Shown: one piece after another, positions 61,212-64,000 of the stretch
Numbering within the stretch: the stretch's first letter is position 1
Layout: each line of letters starts with the position of its first letter
From: UBA1573 sp034005165
Lineage (GTDB): Bacteria; Pseudomonadota; Alphaproteobacteria; Micavibrionales; Micavibrionaceae
DNA length: 64,000 nt
Direction: 5' to 3'
NCBI GenBank assembly: GCA_034005165.1
Contig: JAVEVE010000004.1
Coordinates: forward strand, 123,807 to 187,806
Made by a program: the position numbers and the translations under genes
Notes under the pieces: model-generated
Told to the model about the DNA's origin: nothing
What the model saw: the letters and a program-made list of their open reading frames with translations, nothing else
The model's database searches: none

Positions 61212-61724
61212 CTACAATCCGCAGGCTTTGGAAACCGCGGCATATGCGTCTCCAGATCCTTTCAGAGAATATGTGTCCTTGGTTTTTGTTCCACGCGAGG
61301 AAACACCTTCGACAATCATGCTGGACCCTTTCTGGATGGCCGATGCAAGTTTCTGGTCTAGGGCATCACTCGTAGTCCATGCATTTTCGCCTTGTCCCAC
61401 CAATGCAAATTTTTCCCCATCAATCGAGACAGTAATGTCCCCGTTAGGCTTATATGTGTATCCGGCTATGTAGCTAAACACGTCTTTTGATTTTTCACCT
61501 GGGCGGTGGGTAATCATGGCGTATATATTCCCGCGCTTGGAATATTTGCCTTCATGCTTAGTAGGCGTTGCCGACATAAAGCAGACCTGACCTGTTGACT
61601 CTTTATATGAGTATGCTTTCCATGCTCCAAAATTTCCCAGAAGTGCAGGCGATTCGGCGTGGGAAGCTGTGCTTATTGCGGCAAGGATCAAAAGTGCTGT
61701 ACAGAGCAATTTAACCTGTTTCAT
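61212..61724 (-). CDS. Invasion-associated locus B (IalB) family protein
   Basis: A 170-residue exported protein. A signal peptide (KLLCTALLILAAISTASHA, ending at about residue 21) is followed by the IalB-type core FGAWKAYSYKESTGQVCFM, then KRGNIYAMITHRPGEKSKDV, FSYIAGYTYKPNGDITVSID and a terminal cysteine (AAVSKACGL), so a disulfide is likely. I take ATG 61724 because GGAAAG lies six bases upstream; ATG 61730 is also in frame. IalB proteins are widespread in alphaproteobacteria and not restricted to pathogens. A hairpin lies in the leader. Confidence 0.85.
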   Translation of the reverse strand: MKQVKLLCTALLILAAISTASHAESPALLGNFGAWKAYSYKESTGQVCFMSATPTKHEGKYSKRGNIYAMITHRPGEKSKDVFSYIAGYTYKPNGDITVSIDGEKFALVGQGENAWTTSDALDQKLASAIQKGSSMIVEGVSSRGTKTKDTYSLKGSGDAYAAVSKACGL

Positions 61725-61786
61725 TATCATCTTTCCGTATGAGTCCCTTTTATCGGGGATGTTATTTGATAGTCTTGATGCGTTTT

Positions 61787-61835
61787 TGTGGGGTTGATTG
61801 GTGCGAATGCACCCCCACATGATTTTCTTATTATA
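61787..61835 (-). promoter_or_regulatory. Promoter -10 and structured leader of the IalB-like gene
   Basis: On the minus strand a perfect TATAAT (complement of 61830-61835) is followed by a stem-loop: TGTGGG pairs with CCCACA (61787-61792 and 61814-61819) and GGTGC with GCACC (61800-61804 and 61809-61813) around GAAT. The transcript would have a ~100-base leader with this hairpin at its 5' end. The -35 box is poor. Possible RNA-stability or regulatory element. Confidence 0.4.
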
Positions 61836-61938
61836 CACCCCAGATTCATTCCTTGAAAACCCTAAAATATTTGAATTTATGGCAAATTGAATCGGTGGGA
61901 AATCTGAAGTTGTCTATTCTGGCGATTTTGGGGAGATA

Positions 61939-62012
61939 TGGAGCGGGTGAAGGGAATCGAACCCTCGTGTTCAGCTTGGAAGGCTGACGTTCTACCATTG
62001 AACTACACCCGC
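61939..62012 (-). tRNA. tRNA-Gly (anticodon TCC)
   Basis: On the minus strand, GCGGGTG pairs with CACCCGC, the CCA end is encoded, the D loop contains AGTTCAATGGTAGAAC, the anticodon loop is CTTCCAA with anticodon TCC, and the T arm is AGGGTTCGATTCCCT. All stems form. Discriminator base is T. Confidence 0.97.
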
Positions 62013-62079
62013 AAAGGATAGAACAGGGTTTTAGCTAGGTCGGATGTAAAAATCAAGCGGCAAAATGTAATTTTAATTT

Positions 62080-62195
62080 GTTCCCGTACGGGAATATTTT
62101 ATAGGGTTCCGGTCTAAATATCTGGTTTTGTTACCGCTCGGTATCAAAACTTGGTTTTTGGCAGTTAATGTGTTATATTGATCCCGTACGGTAAC
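62080..62195 (+). promoter_or_regulatory. hipBA promoter with three 50-bp-spaced palindromic operators
   Basis: Three related palindromes match GTTACCGNNCGGTAAC: TTCCCGTACGGGAA (62081-62094), TTACCGCTCGGTAT (62131-62144) and ATCCCGTACGGTAA (62181-62194). The starts are exactly 50 bp apart. A promoter fits between the second and third: TTGGTT (62151-62156), 17 bases, TATATT (62174-62179). The second operator lies just upstream of the -35 box and the third covers the start site. HipB dimers on these sites would autoregulate and could pair on one DNA face. Confidence 0.75.
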
Positions 62196-62212
62196 AAATT
62201 ATAGGTGCGACT

Positions 62213-62437
62213 ATGGATCACCAAATAGCAAATGCAAAAGAAATGGGTCTGATTGTTCGGGATGCCCGCAAACAGCAGGGGCTGACTCAAGAAGACTTGG
62301 CAGGTCTGACGGGTACGGGGCGACGTTTTATTAGCGACCTTGAGCAGGGGAAAGAAACGGCAGAGCTTGGAAAGGTTCTGGCAGTTATGGCCTCATTGGG
62401 CTTTGCTCTTTTTGCTCTAAGCAAGTGGAGCAAGTAA
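62213..62437 (+). CDS. hipB: HipB-type antitoxin (XRE-family DNA-binding protein)
   Basis: A 74-residue helix-turn-helix protein: MGLIVRDARKQQGLTQEDLA, GLTGTGRRFISDLEQGKETA and GKVLAVMASLGFALF. It matches HipB antitoxins, which bind HipA and repress their own operon. The tail is short (LSKWSK). The gene lies directly before hipA with 6 bases between, and three operator-like palindromes stand in front of it. ATG 62213 follows AGGTGCGACT. Confidence 0.92.
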   Translation: MDHQIANAKEMGLIVRDARKQQGLTQEDLAGLTGTGRRFISDLEQGKETAELGKVLAVMASLGFALFALSKWSK

Positions 62438-62443
62438 TTCGAG

Positions 62444-63712
62444 ATGAAAAGAGCTTTGGATATTTATTTGCGGGACAGGCTGGTCGGGAAATTATTTTCC
62501 GAGCAGGGGACTCTTTCGTATGTTTATGACGCGGCGTATTTGCAAAGTTTTGACGCGGTTAAAATTTCTGTCTCTCTGCCTTTGGGGACTGAAGAATTTT
62601 CGCATTCCACTGTTGCTGCGTTTTTCTCAGGGCTACTTCCTGATGAGGCTGTGCGGGTCCGTTTGGCCAAATATCTTGGTTTGTCGGACAAAAATATTTT
62701 CGGACTTTTAGAGGCAATCGGCGGAGATTGCGCCGGGGCGATTTCAGTTTATCCGGAAGGAAAGAAAATCGCGAGCAGTGTTTCCCCGACTTATAAGGTT
62801 TTGAGTGATGATGAAGCAGATGAAATTTTATCGTCACTAGATAAGCGCCCCATGCTGGTTGGTGAGGATGATGTCCGTATTTCGGGGGCTGGTGCGCAAG
62901 ACAAGCTGATGATTGCATTTGTGGATGGTAAAATTGCTATTCCCACAGGTCAAACACCGTCAACGCATATTATCAAGCCGCCAATTAAAGGGCATCCTGA
63001 TTCAGTTCATAATGAATTTTTCTGTATGCGCTTGGCGGCAGCAGTTGGGCTGCCTGTTCCAAAAGCCGATATTTATTGGCTTAAAGATAAGCCCTATTAC
63101 CTTGTTGAGCGCTATGACCGCCGTAAGAATGCTGACGGAGTTTTTACACGGCTTCACCAAGAGGATTTTTGTCAGGCTCTTCATGTGCCGCCAGAATTGA
63201 AATACGAGAATGAAGGTGGTCCGAGTTTGGAGCAATGTTTTGGGCTTCTTGATGCGCGGATCAAATCGGGTTCTATGGCGGGGAAAAATAAAATTACGTT
63301 ATTGCAAGGTGTCATTTTCAATTACCTGATAGGGAACGGGGATGCGCACGGCAAGAATTTTTCTCTGCTCTATGATGGAGAAGTGGAGAGTTTAGCGCCG
63401 TTTTATGATCTCTTGAGTACAGTCATTTATAGTGATCTTCATAAAGTCAAAATGGCCATGAAGATTGGCGGAAAATATAAATTCGCAGATTTTACTGATC
63501 GCCATTGGATGAAATTGGCGGAGGCTATCGGTGTCCGCCCTGATTTTATGGAGCGGCAGATTTTGGGTATGACGAACGATATTGCCAAGGCGTCAATAGC
63601 CCTAAAGGATAAGTTGATGAATGATCCTTTGCTTGCTCACCCCATCTATGAAAAGATTATTGATGCCTTCATAAGAAATCATAGGCGTTTGTTGGATTCT
63701 ATTGCCGAGTAG
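62444..63712 (+). CDS. hipA: HipA-type serine/threonine kinase toxin
   Basis: HipA in E. coli phosphorylates glutamyl-tRNA synthetase and causes persistence. The 422-residue protein has the N-terminal HipA subdomain (couple of strands, FSEQGTLSYVYDAAYLQ), the loop GAQDKLMIAF, PSTHIIKPP, and the kinase motifs GNGDAHGKNFSL (297-308, catalytic D300) and FYDLLS (320-325, metal-binding D322). PMLVGEDDVRISGAG contains the Ser that is a common site of autophosphorylation in the family. All kinase residues appear intact, so the toxin should be active. The operon is led by hipB. Confidence 0.93.
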   Translation: MKRALDIYLRDRLVGKLFSEQGTLSYVYDAAYLQSFDAVKISVSLPLGTEEFSHSTVAAFFSGLLPDEAVRVRLAKYLGLSDKNIFGLLEAIGGDCAGAISVYPEGKKIASSVSPTYKVLSDDEADEILSSLDKRPMLVGEDDVRISGAGAQDKLMIAFVDGKIAIPTGQTPSTHIIKPPIKGHPDSVHNEFFCMRLAAAVGLPVPKADIYWLKDKPYYLVERYDRRKNADGVFTRLHQEDFCQALHVPPELKYENEGGPSLEQCFGLLDARIKSGSMAGKNKITLLQGVIFNYLIGNGDAHGKNFSLLYDGEVESLAPFYDLLSTVIYSDLHKVKMAMKIGGKYKFADFTDRHWMKLAEAIGVRPDFMERQILGMTNDIAKASIALKDKLMNDPLLAHPIYEKIIDAFIRNHRRLLDSIAE

Positions 63713-63873
63713 AGTCGTTTTTATTGGTTAGGCTTGTATTATTCTCTGACTTTTCTTTCTTTAGCCCATCTATGGATTGAAGAATTTGGCCAAGTTGTTC
63801 AGTTGACTGTTGTACTTTTCCAGAGAACTCAACGATTGATGTGCTCCCTCTGTCTATTTTATCATCTAGCCGA
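63699..63873 (-). pseudogene. Truncated reverse-strand gene cut by an IS element
   Basis: On the minus strand a frame is open from the IS end (63873) to a TAG at 63699-63701: about 57 codons reading IDRGSTSIVEFSGKVQQST, EQLGQILQSIDGLKKEKSEN and so on. It is helical and charged, like the C-terminal part of a coiled-coil protein. Its upstream part has been displaced by the inserted element. It overlaps the 3' end of hipA by 14 bases. It is too short to be sure that it is coding; the smooth composition supports it. Confidence 0.45.
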
Positions 63874-64000
63874 TGACCTGCCCCCCATAAAATAGTCCAA
63901 AAGTTGGTAGAGTCTGCTAGACATAAACATCCCCGAGGGGAAGAAAGAGCAGACGATGAAGAAGAGATTTACGGAAGAACAAATTATCAAGGTATTGAAG
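63874..64000 (+). mobile_element. Left end of an IS3-family insertion sequence with start of its transposase
   Basis: The sequence TGACCTGCCCCCCATAAAAT from 63874 resembles the terminal repeat of an IS3-family element. From ATG 63956 the frame reads MKKRFTEEQIIKVLK, the typical start of an IS3-family OrfA or transposase with its helix-turn-helix region. It is cut by the right edge of the window. The other end and any target duplication lie outside. Confidence 0.8.

Overview
The window looks like chromosome of a moderate-GC alphaproteobacterium. This is inferred from gene content and not from a marker tree. The pointers are a pepA-addB-addA-trxA run with AddAB-type (not RecBCD) repair enzymes, DUF3576 and DUF6489 family proteins, an IalB-like exported protein, the LptE/HolA pair behind leuS, and an MlaA/MlaC pair. 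The order is not resolved. Gene density is high, most genes are housekeeping, and there are two tRNAs (Tyr, Gly) and no rRNA.

Layout. 1-13.7 kb: the end of an unknown protein; a phospholipid operon on the minus strand (psd, pssA and a catalytically degenerate CDP-alcohol phosphotransferase-like protein); LOG-family hydrolase; diguanylate cyclase; a membrane-anchored calcium-repeat-like protein; mdh; a LigB-type dioxygenase; tRNA-Tyr; rlmB; DUF3576 lipoprotein; accD; folC. 13.7-29.6 kb: HIT protein, a solitary HicB-like protein, an EreA/ChaN/TIKI-fold candidate, GNAT, TerC, GtrA, holA, lptE, leuS, comM, a hydrolase, two glycosyltransferases, an ArsR regulator, SDR and gmk.

29.7-41.8 kb is the most distinctive block: a type IVB (Dot/Icm, IncI Tra-like) secretion core in the Legionella icm order. 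It holds two DotI/IcmL paralogs, DotH/IcmK, a short DotG/IcmE, a DotF/IcmG-like protein, a fused DotP-DotE-like protein, a separate DotP/IcmD, DotN/IcmJ, DotO/IcmB, and an unknown single-pass membrane protein. The ATPase DotB, the coupling proteins DotL/DotM and the DotC/DotD lipoproteins are not in the window, so the machine must be completed elsewhere or be partial.

41.8-61.8 kb: infC (probable ATC start), a histone H1-like Lys/Ala/Pro repeat protein with tandem operator-like palindromes at its promoter, trxA, addA, addB and pepA; divergent lptF-lptG; mlaA and mlaC; mnmE; DUF6489; an eight-CxxC membrane protein; an M23 peptidase; and an IalB-like protein with a hairpin leader. 62-64 kb: tRNA-Gly, then a hipBA toxin-antitoxin operon with three palindromic operators spaced exactly 50 bp apart, then an IS3-type element entering at the right edge that appears to have cut an oppositely oriented gene.
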